Of a stretch of DNA of 64,000 nt, positions 1 through 11,200 are shown in pieces. The DNA is from Heligmosomoides polygyrus polygyrus (taxonomy: Eukaryota; Nematoda; Chromadorea; Rhabditida; Heligmosomidae). The stretch spans positions 31,425,407 to 31,489,406 of the forward strand of contig OX377202.1 in NCBI GenBank assembly GCA_947396885.1, given 5' to 3'. The position numbers and the translations under genes are program-made. A model generated the notes under the pieces. It saw only the letters and a list, made by a program, of their open reading frames with translations. It did not search any database and was not told the origin of the DNA. Position 1 is the stretch's first letter. Each line of letters opens with the position of its first letter.

Positions 1-1020
1 GCGCCTCTTACAGAAGAAGTGGAAAAGTGCAGATTCTCAACTTTAGCCTTCAATAGGACCAGACTTCTTCACAGTTTGTGTTGCGCTTCAATAAAGGCAC
101 GTATTTGCTTATAAGTTCATGGAATATGCTAATAATTTTCGTATAGAAAGCGTCAACACTGTCAGAAGAATTACTTATTTCAATCCAATCTATATTAGCA
201 AGGACGGAAATTATAGATATGTAGTCACCTTTAAAAAAGTTCCTACTCTCCCAGTATACACGCACTACATTTTGCTCTACCTCAGAAATTGTAAAGAGTA
301 CACTGTTGTGATCCGAAGTGCTAAAAGGAGGAAGAACACGTACCGCTGAAATTATACAAGGTTGTGAGGCTAATAAGATATCCAAAACATTAAGGCCATG
401 AGTAGGTTGTTTCATCAACTGCTCTAGGTTCAGTGATGTGACAAAGTTCAGGAAATCACATGATGAACGGGTTGAGATCTTTCCCCTATGTCTCATGCAA
501 CTCCAGTGGGTCGTTGGAAAGTTAAGATCGCCCATTAGAAGGATATGACCATTCCAGTCATCACAGAGATTGTGGAGGAAGTCTATGAACTCGGTGAAGG
601 TGTTCACTGCAGATGATGGACTGCGATAGCACATTAGAAACAAAATATTTCCATGCTTTGATTCGAATGCTAACAAAATGCTTCTGCAATGCTAACAACT
701 GTATTTCGCAAAAGAAATCTCTTTCTGCTATAAGTCTGTGATGAATCCTCTTGTGAATAAGTGCCAGCACTCCACCACCTACTCGTACACCTTTGCGGTC
801 ACAGCGATACACGGTGTACTTCGAATCATAACTTAAAATAGCATCGTGGATTTTATCTCGTTTGCACCAGCTTTCTGATATGAATACACCACATGGCATT
901 CTGTGCAAGAGAAACTTGAAGTCTGGTATTTTGTTAACGATTGACCTTGCGTTAAATAAGATGAAATCTTGATGAGCTGAGTGTAATTGGGGATGAGAAT
1001 TTGAGGAAGACGTTCCGCTT
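1..1020 (-). pseudogene. CR1/jockey-like LINE ORF2, endonuclease domain, truncated at window edge
   Basis: Reading leftward on the minus strand this encodes an apurinic-type endonuclease (exonuclease-endonuclease-phosphatase fold) of a non-LTR retrotransposon, the enzyme that nicks target DNA. The opening motif ILFNARSIVNK lies near 960-930, followed by a GVFISESW segment. A frameshift near 620-690 moves the frame, and the second half (676 down to 50) carries GDLNFP and the C-terminal SDHNSVLF signature. The reverse transcriptase would lie beyond position 1. It sits just downstream of an ORF1 relic (1044-1848), the normal LINE order. It is non-functional because of the frameshift. The clade call (CR1/jockey rather than RTE) rests on the motif style and is less sure than the domain call. 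Confidence 0.8.
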
Positions 1021-1043
1021 AACGTCTTGGCCGTTCCGTTACC

Positions 1044-1848
1044 CTAGCACAAAGATGTGTGAGGAGGAGCCGGCGGCGAAGAAGGTGGGAGAAATACTGG
1101 CACCGATCCAACCATCGGGGAAGTGGGCTGAAGGTTACGCCGAGCTGGTAACTCACGAGGATTACTCAATTTATGGATAGCCAGATCTCGAACAATGTAT
1201 AGAAGCTTACCTTCCTGGTTATTCATTATGCCTGCCCTTCTTCTAAGTGAGAATGTCATAATCCAATTCCTCTTTGATGTAATCAGTTCTAGCATACGAA
1301 TGCACATAGTTCTTCGTGAGCGATTGCCTTCCCGACCGCATATGCTCAAGCATCCTATCCCTGAGATCTTGGCTACCTAAGTATATCTTGATTATACGAG
1401 GGCGTGCTTGCTTGTCTCCGAACCTTTGAATGCCTATGAAATGTAATTTTGCCACTGTTAAATTCGCTTAAGAGAAGCTCATCACCAAAGGTCTCGACGA
1501 CCTCTTTGATGGCCTCTCTATCGAAGGCCACGTTGCAGCATCGCTGTTTTGCTCACCAACGCCTACCCATGTGATGCGGCAGGCTTTCGCATCAACAATC
1601 TTAGAATCTGTCTTGAATTTAACCAGCGTACTATATAAGGCAGATCTAGGATCGGAGCCTCTTTTAGGTTCGAAAACGAGCTTGTTCTCAGGAGCATCAA
1701 GTCTCTTAAGGATTGCGGCTTGCGACTCCTGCATTCTAACAAATACTTCAAAGATCTTTTTAAACCGCTCGAAATACTCGTCCCATCGTTTGAGCACGGG
1801 CATAAACCATGACGGCGCCTCGTCGTTGGCGTTCTTCTTAGGTGCCAT
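1044..1848 (-). pseudogene. LINE ORF1 (nucleic-acid-binding gag-like protein), frameshifted
   Basis: ORF1 of the same non-LTR element as the endonuclease to its left. It starts MAPKKNANDEAPSW at 1848. The N-terminal half has a heptad-like region (VRMQESQAAILKRL) as expected for an oligomerising coiled coil. After a frameshift near 1520-1560 the RRM/C-terminal part continues with RPRIIKIYLGSQDLRDRML and then NNQEGKLLYIVRDL in a further frame, a pattern typical of LINE ORF1 RNA-binding domains. Three frames are needed, so at least two frameshifts separate it from an intact gene. In the family this protein coats the LINE RNA. Identification is by motif order and position in front of ORF2. Confidence 0.72.
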
Positions 1849-2082
1849 TTCGAGATCAGTGCAGTCGAATGGAATAAATGGCGAAGCGAAGAGAGCAGCG
1901 AATATCGACCGGCCCAGGTGAGTACTCTAGGAGGGAATGAGTATGTAGTTTCCATGTATTCTTTTTTTTGTGAATCTTGGATTGCTTTAAGTGAGGAGTG
2001 GCGCAGAAATGCGAAATATTTATCAAACAAAAGGTTTGGAAATGCACGAGAGCCCTTTGACATGCTGATTTTGCAGAGCTTC

Positions 2083-2274
2083 TTAATCCAGCGAATAGTG
2101 CGCCAGCAGTGGATTGAGGACGGCGGTGCCACCATCGACCACCAGAGTGTGGCCGACAATGTAAGACGAGACCTTACGGTCGGCCAAAAAGGCGATGGCA
2201 TTGGCTACGTCTTGTGAAGTGCCGGCTCGTTGGGCCGGAACTCGCTTCCAGTCGCTGACCAAGGACGCCTCTCG
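2083..2274 (-). CDS. SDR gene exon 8 (C-terminus and stop)
   Basis: 192 nt after a TTTGTTTCAG acceptor. It encodes REASLVSDWKRVPAQRAG, then DVANAIAFLADRK and VGHTLVVDGGT, the standard C-terminal SDR block, ending in TAA at 2085-2083. It lies 9.4 kb from exon 7 because of the satellite and mariner in the intron. Confidence 0.93.
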   Translation of the reverse strand, partial: REASLVSDWKRVPAQRAGTSQDVANAIAFLADRKVSSYIVGHTLVVDGGTAVLNPLLAHYSLD

Positions 2275-5200
2275 CTGAAACAAATATACGGTCTCCACTG
2301 CGAGAGCCGATTTATTCTATACCCCTTAATGGGGTATAGAACAACAATCTGTTATTATCTTTCACGGAAATATAGCTCCATTACATACCCACCTTACATG
2401 CACAATTTTTGGCTTAAGCGGAACACATTTCATTTTAAACAGAACACGTTTAGATCCAAAGAGACTTATCTAAAGTCAAATTAAACACGACCTTACAGAG
2501 GATTAGTGGTTCTTTGTTTGAAAACGAATGGTATTAAAAACTCACATTCAATAGGCCGCTCCAAGAAAAATAACTACACTTTGAAATTAGTATAAAATTT
2601 CTATGCCACAGCAGTAGATGTAGTTAGCTCATACAGCTCCTTCATCCTTTGAGGATATAATACATAGGTGGGGAATCAGGTCGTTCGTCACGTTAATTAG
2701 TTAACCGATATAAACAGATTCCCCGACTTTCTCAAGTCCTCAAGAGCGACTAATTCCTGATGTGGGGAACATTCATAAGCAAATGTCGGTTTTTTAAAAT
2801 CAAATTCCGGTTTTGACATGGCACTGTTAGAGCAGTTTTTACCCCTTTCTGTATGGAAGTCGGGCAGCATTAATTAAGCATCTTCCGAGTCTTATGATGA
2901 GCACAATGTCTTCGGCGACCAAGTTTTCCAAGCGCGACGATGACTAGTAGCTACCAGACATGATGTAAACAGATTATGAGAGATTGGATCTCCTTTTCGC
3001 ACTCCAGCACCACAGCCACCTCCAGAGGCCGGATTCATCAACAACTTACCGCAACTTAACAGAGAAAATTGCAGCCGAAATCCTTGACAGTGCGGCTTAT
3101 CAAGCGATATGGGGAGCGATAAGCCGCGTCATCTGAGTTTTCCGCTGTAAATTCTCTGTTATAGTTATGTAAGTCGTTGATGAATCCGACCCTAGGTCGC
3201 CATGGAGCGGTCGCAACACAGTGATGCATCCTGAGTAGCATAGCCCACGCCTTTTACGTAGCGTGGATCAACTCCATGGACGTAGGCGTTGGTTCACTTT
3301 GTATTAGGTTGGAAAAAAGTCTCTTCACACTTCGAAATTTTTTTTACCCTTCCCCTTGTAAACGCACTAGCCAATGTTGATTGCTGATTTCGTAATCCTA
3401 TCACACTTGTCTACCGTTCACACGCAGACACAGGTTAAGACTCTTCTTGTAATTCGTTATCCATCCAATCTTCCGAACTCAATGCCAGATCTACCTCATG
3501 GCCGTTTTCAGCACGGCATTCTGTAAGAATTCATTAAAGAATCCACAGCACGTCAGGCAGCAGACCAAATTAACCACATATATGGCTTGGGATCTACTAC
3601 TCATCGCGCCTGTTATGAGTGGTTCGGAAAGTCTTTAAAGGGAAATTATTCACTGAGGGCAAAGCATGGTCAGGAAGGCCAACTGGATTGGACGACAGTG
3701 AACTACACCATCTTCTTCGTACCGATAGTTGGCAGACGACACGTCAGCTGGCAGAGAAGCTCGAAGTGTCTCATAGGATAGTGGGGATCCATCTGAAGAA
3801 TCTTGGCTTTCATGGAAATTTGGAGCTTGGATTCCACATGCCCTGTCAGACACTCAGAAAGGTCGACGGCTCTCCATCGCTGCTTCTCTTCTGTCCAGAT
3901 AAGGAAGAAAATCGTTTCTTCTGCGGATTGTGACAGGCGAAGAGTCCTGGGTTCTGTGTGCCAACTTCCGAGGAAAAGGCAGTGGGTACAAAAGGGAGAG
4001 AGCCCTAAGTCTGATCTCAAGCCCAATGTTCACGAACGGAAGATTCTCTTGAGTGTTTGGTGGATATCAGAGGAGTGATTTATCGGCAAACTCTCAGAAG
4101 TGGAGAGACACTTACTGCTGTCACATACTGCGGCCAACTCCACAAAGTCGCCGCAACTCTCCAAGAAAACAGGCCGGAGAGATCAAAGGTGATGATCCTG
4201 CATGACGATGCAAAACCACGTGTTGAAAGACTCACAAGAGAAACAATAAAGGGGATGGGCTGGGAGGTAATGCCACATCCACCGTATAGCCCTGATCTCG
4301 CCCCTACCGACTACCATCTCTTCCGTGCTCTCAAGCAAGAAATTGGAGAGAAATATTTTGGAACGGATGAAGACCTCAAAAATTGGATTTATCAATGGTT
4401 CGACTCCAGAACTGCAGTCTTTTAAGCGAGAGGAATTGGAAAATCACCCAGTCTTTGGAGAAGTGTAGTAGAACAAAATAGAGTTTATCTCAATTGATTT
4501 GACTTTGTAGTTGTGAAGTAATAAATCTTTGAAAAAAATGAAAAGACTTTTTTTCCAACCTAATACAATAAAGACAACGAGAACAGCAGAATTCAGACAA
4601 TATAACAACCAAGGAGCTGAAACACAGAAAGTAAGGAATAAAAGCATAAAACTAAGATTACAAAACAAGTTTGAAGACTTAGGACACCTCTACAAAAGCA
4701 GGTGTGCTGGCCCTATTCTTGAAAGAGTTGAATTAAACAAGCTGGAAGTCATCCATAATTATTTTATTGAACAATGGGACCACTCCTAGAGAAAGACATT
4801 TAGCCCTAGCCTGTTTCATAAAAGAAGATTCTCTGATTTTGATACTAAATCACAAGTCCTGAAATTAACAACCGAGAAGAGACTGTTTGAGCAAGCAAAG
4901 CCTCTGCCGAAAGGTATTTTGAAGACCATAACTATTTATGTCATACCGTTTTCTTCTAGAAAGCCGACCAGATAAGGAATATCTTCGCGAACTGCTAAGA
5001 CCAGCAAAAATGAGCTCATAGCTGCGGCAAATAAGCACAACTATGCCTAACTAAGGCATGTTATACCTCGGCGACATTGTCGGCGACGTGGTCGGCCACA
5101 GTATTACGCGAGCTGCTACGCATTGGTGGACGGCTGATGCGCACTGCGTAGCACCGTAGCACCCGCTCAGCACTGTCGCCGACGGCGTCGGCGACGTATC

Positions 5201-8200
5201 GTCGAGGTATAACATACCAGCGTCCGTCGCCGGCTTCGCCGGCGCCGTACGCTGGGCGTGCGGGCCACGCCAGGCTTGCCGGCTTCGCCGGCTTCGGGTA
5301 TGGCGGGCCACGCTGGGAACGTAGCCTAAACCTAGCAGGGGATGGGCTTCGGGTATGGCGGGCCACGCTGGGAACGTAGCCTAAACCTAGCAGGGGATGG
5401 GCTTCGGGTATGGCGGGCCACGCTGGGAACGTAGCCTAAACCTAGCAGGGGATGGGCTTCGGGTATGGCGGGCCACGCTGGGAACGTAGCCTAAACCTAG
5501 CAGGGGATGCTTCCTCAGCCAGCGTCCGTCGCCGGCTTCGCCGGCACCGTACGCTGGACGTGCGGGCCACGCCAGGCTTGCCGGCTTCGCCGGCTTCGGG
5601 TACGGCGGGCCACGCTGGGAACGTAGCCTAAACCTAGCAGGGGATGGGCTTCGGGTATGGCGGGCCACGCTGGGAATGTAGCCTAAACCTAGCAGGGGAT
5701 GCTTCCTCAGCCAGCGTCCGTCGCCGGCTTCGCCGGCGCCGTGCGCTGGACGTGCGGGCCACGCCAGGCTTGCCGGCTTCGCCGGCTTCGAGTACGGCGG
5801 GCCACGCTGGGAACGTAGCCTAAACCTAGCAGGGGATGCTTCCTCAGCCAGCGTCCGTCGCCGGCTTCGCCGGCGCCGTGCGCTGGACGTGCGGGCCACG
5901 CCAGGCTTGCCGTCTTCGCCGGCTTCGGGTACGGCGGGCCACGCTGGGAACGTAGCCTAAACCTAGCAGGGGATGCTTACTCAGCCAGCGTCCGTCGCCG
6001 GCTTCGCCGGCGCCGTACGCTGGGCGTGCGGGCCACGCCAGGCTTGCCGGCTTCGCCGGCTTCGGGTATGGCGGGCCACGCTGGGAACGTAGCCTAAACC
6101 TAGCAGGGGATGGGCTTCGGGTATGGCGGGCCACGCTGGGAACGTAGCCTAAACCTAGCAGGGGATGCTTCCTCAGCCAGCGTCCGTCGCCGGCTTCGCC
6201 GGCGCCGTGCGCTGGACGTGCGGGTCACGCCAGGCTTGCCGGCTTCGCCGGCTTCGGGTACGGCGGGCCACGCTGGGAACGTAGCCTAAACCTAGCAGGG
6301 GATGCTTCCTCAGCCAGCGTCTGTCGCCGGCTTCGCCGGCGCCGTGCGCTGGACGTGCGGGTCACGCCAGGCTTGCCGGCTTCGCCGGCTTCGGGTACGG
6401 CGGGCCACGCTGGGAACGTAGCCTAAACCTAGCAGGGGATGCTTCCTCAGCCAGCGTCCGTCGCCGGCTTCGCCGGCGCCGTGCGCTGGACGTGCGGGCC
6501 ACGCCAGGCTTGCCGGCTTCGCCGGCTTCGGGTACGGCGGGCCACGCTGGGAACGTAGCCTAAACCTAGCAGGGGATGCTTACTCAGCCAGCGTCCGTCG
6601 CCGGCTTCGCCGGCGCCGTACGCTGGGCGTGCGGGCCACGCCAGGCTTGCCGGCTTCGCCGGCTTCGGGTATGGCGGGCCACGCTGGGAACGTAGCCTAA
6701 ACCTAGCAGGGGATGGGCTTCGGGTATGGCGGGCCACGCTGGGAACGTAGCCTAAACCTAGCAGGGGATGCTTCCTCAGCCAGCGTCCGTCGCCGGCTTC
6801 GCCGGCGCCGTGCGCTGGACGTGCGGGTCACGCCAGGCTTGCCGGCTTCGCCGGCTTCGGGTACGGCGGGCCACGCTGGGAACGTAGCCTAAACCTAGCA
6901 GGGGATGCTTCCTCAGCCAGCGTCCGTCGCCGGCTTCGCCGGCGCCGTGCGCTGGACGTGCGGGCCACGCCAGGCTTGCCGGCTTCGCCGGCTTCGAGTA
7001 CGGCGGGCCACGCTGGGAACGTAGCCTAAACCTAGCAGGGGATGCTTCCTCAGCCAGCGTCCGTCGCCTGCTTCGCCGGCGCCGTACGCTGGACGTGCGG
7101 GCCACGCCAGGCTTGCCGGCTTCGCCGGCTTCGGGTACGGCGGGCCACGCTGGGAACGTAGCCTAAACCTAGCAGGGGATGCTTCCTCAGCCAGCGTCCG
7201 TCGCCGGCTTCGCCGGCGCCGTACGCTGGGCGTGCGGGCCACGCCAGGCTTGCCGGCTTCGCCGGCTTCGGGTACGGCGGGCCACGCTGGGAACGTAGCC
7301 TAAACCTAGCAGGGGATGCTTCCTCAGCCAGCGTCCGTCGCCGGCTTCGCCGGCGCCGTGCGCTGGACGTGCGGGCCACGCCAGGCTTGCCGGCTTCGCC
7401 GGCTTCGAGTACGGCGGGCCACGCTGGGAACGTAGCCTAAACCTAGCAGGGGATGCTTCCTCAGCCAGCGTCCGTAGCCGGCTTCGCCGGCGCCGTACGC
7501 TGGACGTGCGGGCCACGCCAGGCTTGCCGGCTTCGCCGGCTTCGGGTACGGCGGGCCACGCTGGGAACGTAGCCTAAACCTAGCAGGGGATGCTTCCTCA
7601 GCCAGCGTCCGTCGCCGGCTTCGCCGGCGCCGTGCGCTGGACGTGCGGGTCACGCCAGGCTTGCCGGCTTCGCCGGCTTCGGGTACGGCGGGCCACGCTG
7701 GGAACGTAGCCTAAACCTAGCAGGGGATGCTTCCTCAGCCAGCGTCCGTCGCCGGCTTCGCCGGCGCCGTGCGCTGGACGTGCGGGCCACGCCAGGCTTG
7801 CCGGCTTCGCCGGCTTCGGGTACGGCGGGCCACGCTGGGAACGTAGCCTAAACCTAGCAGGGGATGCTTACTCAGCCAGCGTCCGTCGCCGGCTTCGCCG
7901 GCGCCGTACGCTGGGCGTGCGGGCCACGCCAGGCTTGCCGGCTTCGCCGGCTTCGGGTATGGCGGGCCACGCTGGGAACGTAGCCTAAACCTAGCAGGGG
8001 ATGGGCTTCGGGTATGGCGGGCCACGCTGGGAACGTAGCCTAAACCTAGCAGGGGATGCTTCCTCAGCCAGCGTCCGTCGCCGGCTTCGCCGGCGCCGTG
8101 CGCTGGACGTGCGGGTCACGCCAGGCTTGCCGGCTTCGCCGGCTTCGTGTACGGCGGGCCACGCTGGGAACGTAGCCTAAACCTAGCAGGGGATGCTTCC

Positions 8201-11200
8201 TCAGCCAGCGTCCGTCGCCGGCTTCGCCGGCGCCATGCGCTGGACGTGCGGGCCACGCCAGGCTTGCCGGCTTCGCCGGCTTCGAGTACGGCGGGCCACG
8301 CTGGGAACGTAGCCTAAACCTAGCAGGGGATGCTTCCTCAGCCAGCGTCCGTCGCCGGCTTCGCCGGCGCCGTACGCTGGACGTGCGGGCCACGCCAGGC
8401 TTGCCGGCTTCGCCGGCTTCGGGTACGGCGGGCCACGCTGGGAACGTAGCCTAAACCTAGCAGGGGATGCTTCATCAGCCAGCGTCCGTCGCCGGCTTCG
8501 CCGGCGCCGTACGCTGGGCGTGCGGGCCACGCCAGGCTTGCCGGCTTCGCCGGCTTCGGGTATGGCGGGCCACGCTGGGAACGTAGCCTAAACCTAGCAG
8601 GGGATGGGCTTCGGGTATGGCGGGCCACGCTGGGAACGTAGCCTAAACCTAGCAGGGGATGCTTCCTCAGCCAGCGTCTGTCGCCGGCTTCGCCGGCGCC
8701 GTGCGCTGGACGTGCGGGCCACGCCAGGCTTGCCGGCTTCGCGGGCTTCGGGTATGGCGGGCCACGCTGGGAACGTAGCCTAAACCTAGCAGGGGATGCT
8801 TCCTCAGCCAGCGCCGGTCACCGGCAACCAACGCTGGGTAAGGAAGCATCCCTAGCGTAGAAGTCGTACATGTTCAAACGAACGCCTACTACAGATCGAA
8901 TGATGCCTTGCTGAATATCAGTAACATCCCAGTACAGCACTCAGGGAAATGTCCGCAGCACTCCTGCTTCGTCTGGGGTTCTGTTCACAGCCTATTGCAG
9001 CTCGTCAACCCTAATCGAATTTCTGACGTTCCTGTCCAGTCGTCGTGCTTTAAGCCACGAGGTGTGATGAATTTCGAAAAGGGTGACTTAAGACAAAAAA
9101 TACTATCCTCGTCTGCATATAATAGTATGGAAACTGGTCAAAGCGCTGCCGAATATTGAGGACCAAGGAGCAAGACTTGGTTAAAACCGTGGTCGAACTG
9201 AGCGTAGGTCCGACGAACTTTCTTCGCTGACCTCTCTTTGGTCCACCCCTTGAAATTGGAGGACCTTGGCAGGTAGAAATAGCTTAGTAATCCAGCGCGC
9301 GAAGTATATGCTCTTGAGATCAAAGTGAACAATTTCCAAATCAAAAGAAGCATCTTCCAGACCATGACATTGACCAATCAATAATATCGGTTGATATTGA
9401 TTGCTTGATGGAAGCTTCAACATGGTGGCTGATTACCTGGTCAAACTTCCGTCGGTCATCATAATCACGGAACACCCGCCCGATTAAGTCTGGCGAGAAC
9501 CAATAGCTCCTCTCAAGCGAATATCGGTCGATATTGATTTTCTGAGCGACTAATAGGACCGACTGCCCGATCGAAACACCATCGGCCATAACAATATATG
9601 CTGTTGCTAATGTTAGATAGGTGAACGAAGAAGTACACGCCAACAGATACGTCATTCGAAACCTCATGGATTGTTCTTTGATTTCCATCCCTCTGGTAGT
9701 TGGTCGATAAACACCCTAGATGTGATCAACATGCGCCATCTACAGGTCACGTGTCGTTGGCAGTAAACACCCGCTGTCGCGGCGGGCTTCGGACAGCCCG
9801 GCGAGCTTTGGACAGCGCGGTGGGCTTCGTAATGATGGTAATGATAATGATAAAGATGATAATGATGACTCCGTAAACACCGTAGATGGTATAGGCCGAT
9901 CAACGTCTCCCGTCAACACCTCATTTGCCGTCAGCAGGGCAGACCTGCTGTCGCCGCGGGACTCGGACAGCGCGGCGAGCCTCGGACAGCGCGGCGGGCC
10001 TCTTACAGCGCGGTGGGCTTCAGAATGATAGTAGTGATAATGATAAAGATGATAATGATGACTCCGTAAACACAGTAGATGCTATAGGCCGATCAACGTC
10101 TCCCGTCAACACCTCATTTGCCGTCAGCAGGGCAGACCTGCTGTCGCCGCGGGCCTCGGACAGCGCGGCGAAGCTTCAGACATGACTCATGCCTCTCCCG
10201 ATTATATATAGTAAAGATACCTAACGCATAGCCAGGTTGTTGGCTAGGCCTCCTTTGTCTCGTTCTTTTGCACAATAGAATCGTCTAGGACCTCGTCCAT
10301 GCTATCGACGCTTCGCAGTGCGTTCCTATCTAGTAAAGTTGTGCCATAGCATTGTAGAGCTTACGGCCAAAAGCATGCAAAACTTCGGCTGTGATTCTAC
10401 CGGCTCATGAAGCTTTCCCTAGCAAAATTTGCTTTGCTTTGTCTCTGTGGTCTGTCGCACTCCACTTCAAATAATGGCGGTTCTTCTTCACCAGTAGAGA
10501 TTTGCATACCTCTTCGTTTCCCTACGAACAAAGATTGTCACCATCGCTTCCATTTCTGGTCTATAACCGATGAGTGTTCCCATCAACCAGCTTGGGCTGG
10601 AAATTACAGAGGGGCACAATGAAATTTTCTATGTTTTCGAGATCCAATCGTACATTGAAGTCAACGGATCACAGGAGTCACCTTTTCTGTGAACAAACCA
10701 GATTTCCAAGTTTTCCAAGGAAATTCTCATGCCCCACGTCACTGCACACCAACTGCGACTTCGATGTCCATTGCCAGAGCAACAGTTAGCACACCGACTC
10801 CGAGTTGCTTTGTCTCTTAAAGTCGAAAACTGAAAAGCCTTGCTCACGCTGCAAGGAACTTGCTTTTGTCCGTTTCCGATGGTAGCCTAGGTCCCTGAAA
10901 TTTCTCCGCCTTTAACTATTTGCGTTCCAGTGCTACCAAATTGGGCAGTGACAGCTTGCAGTGGACAAACGCAAAAGGATGAAGTTATTGCAGCAACTTT
11001 TCGTGTAACAGGATAGCCATGCTGGGTCCCTCCTGTTGCTCAAGGAGGGAGCTGACCCACCAGGAGTTTCTGCAGCTTAGCGTGTCTTATTCTTGCAGAG
11101 TATTTCGTGTCAGATATTACTTTGGTTTTGGCTAAAAGGTGATACACCATGATAAGACATATTCAGCGCACGCTACTGGAATTTATGCACTACAAATTTG

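Noticed and set aside
5051..8849. Many long overlapping minus-strand open frames encoding Arg/Pro/Ala-rich proteins
   Set aside because: They are translations of the 137-bp GC-rich tandem repeat; the shared frame follows from low stop density, not selection. Units differ by non-coding-style changes and the repeat length is not a multiple of three.
10407..10622. Small plus-strand ORF with signal-peptide-like start (MKLSLAKFALLCLCG)
   Set aside because: No domain, no Cys framework, no splice partners, and it lies inside a dehydrogenase intron; short hydrophobic starts occur by chance.
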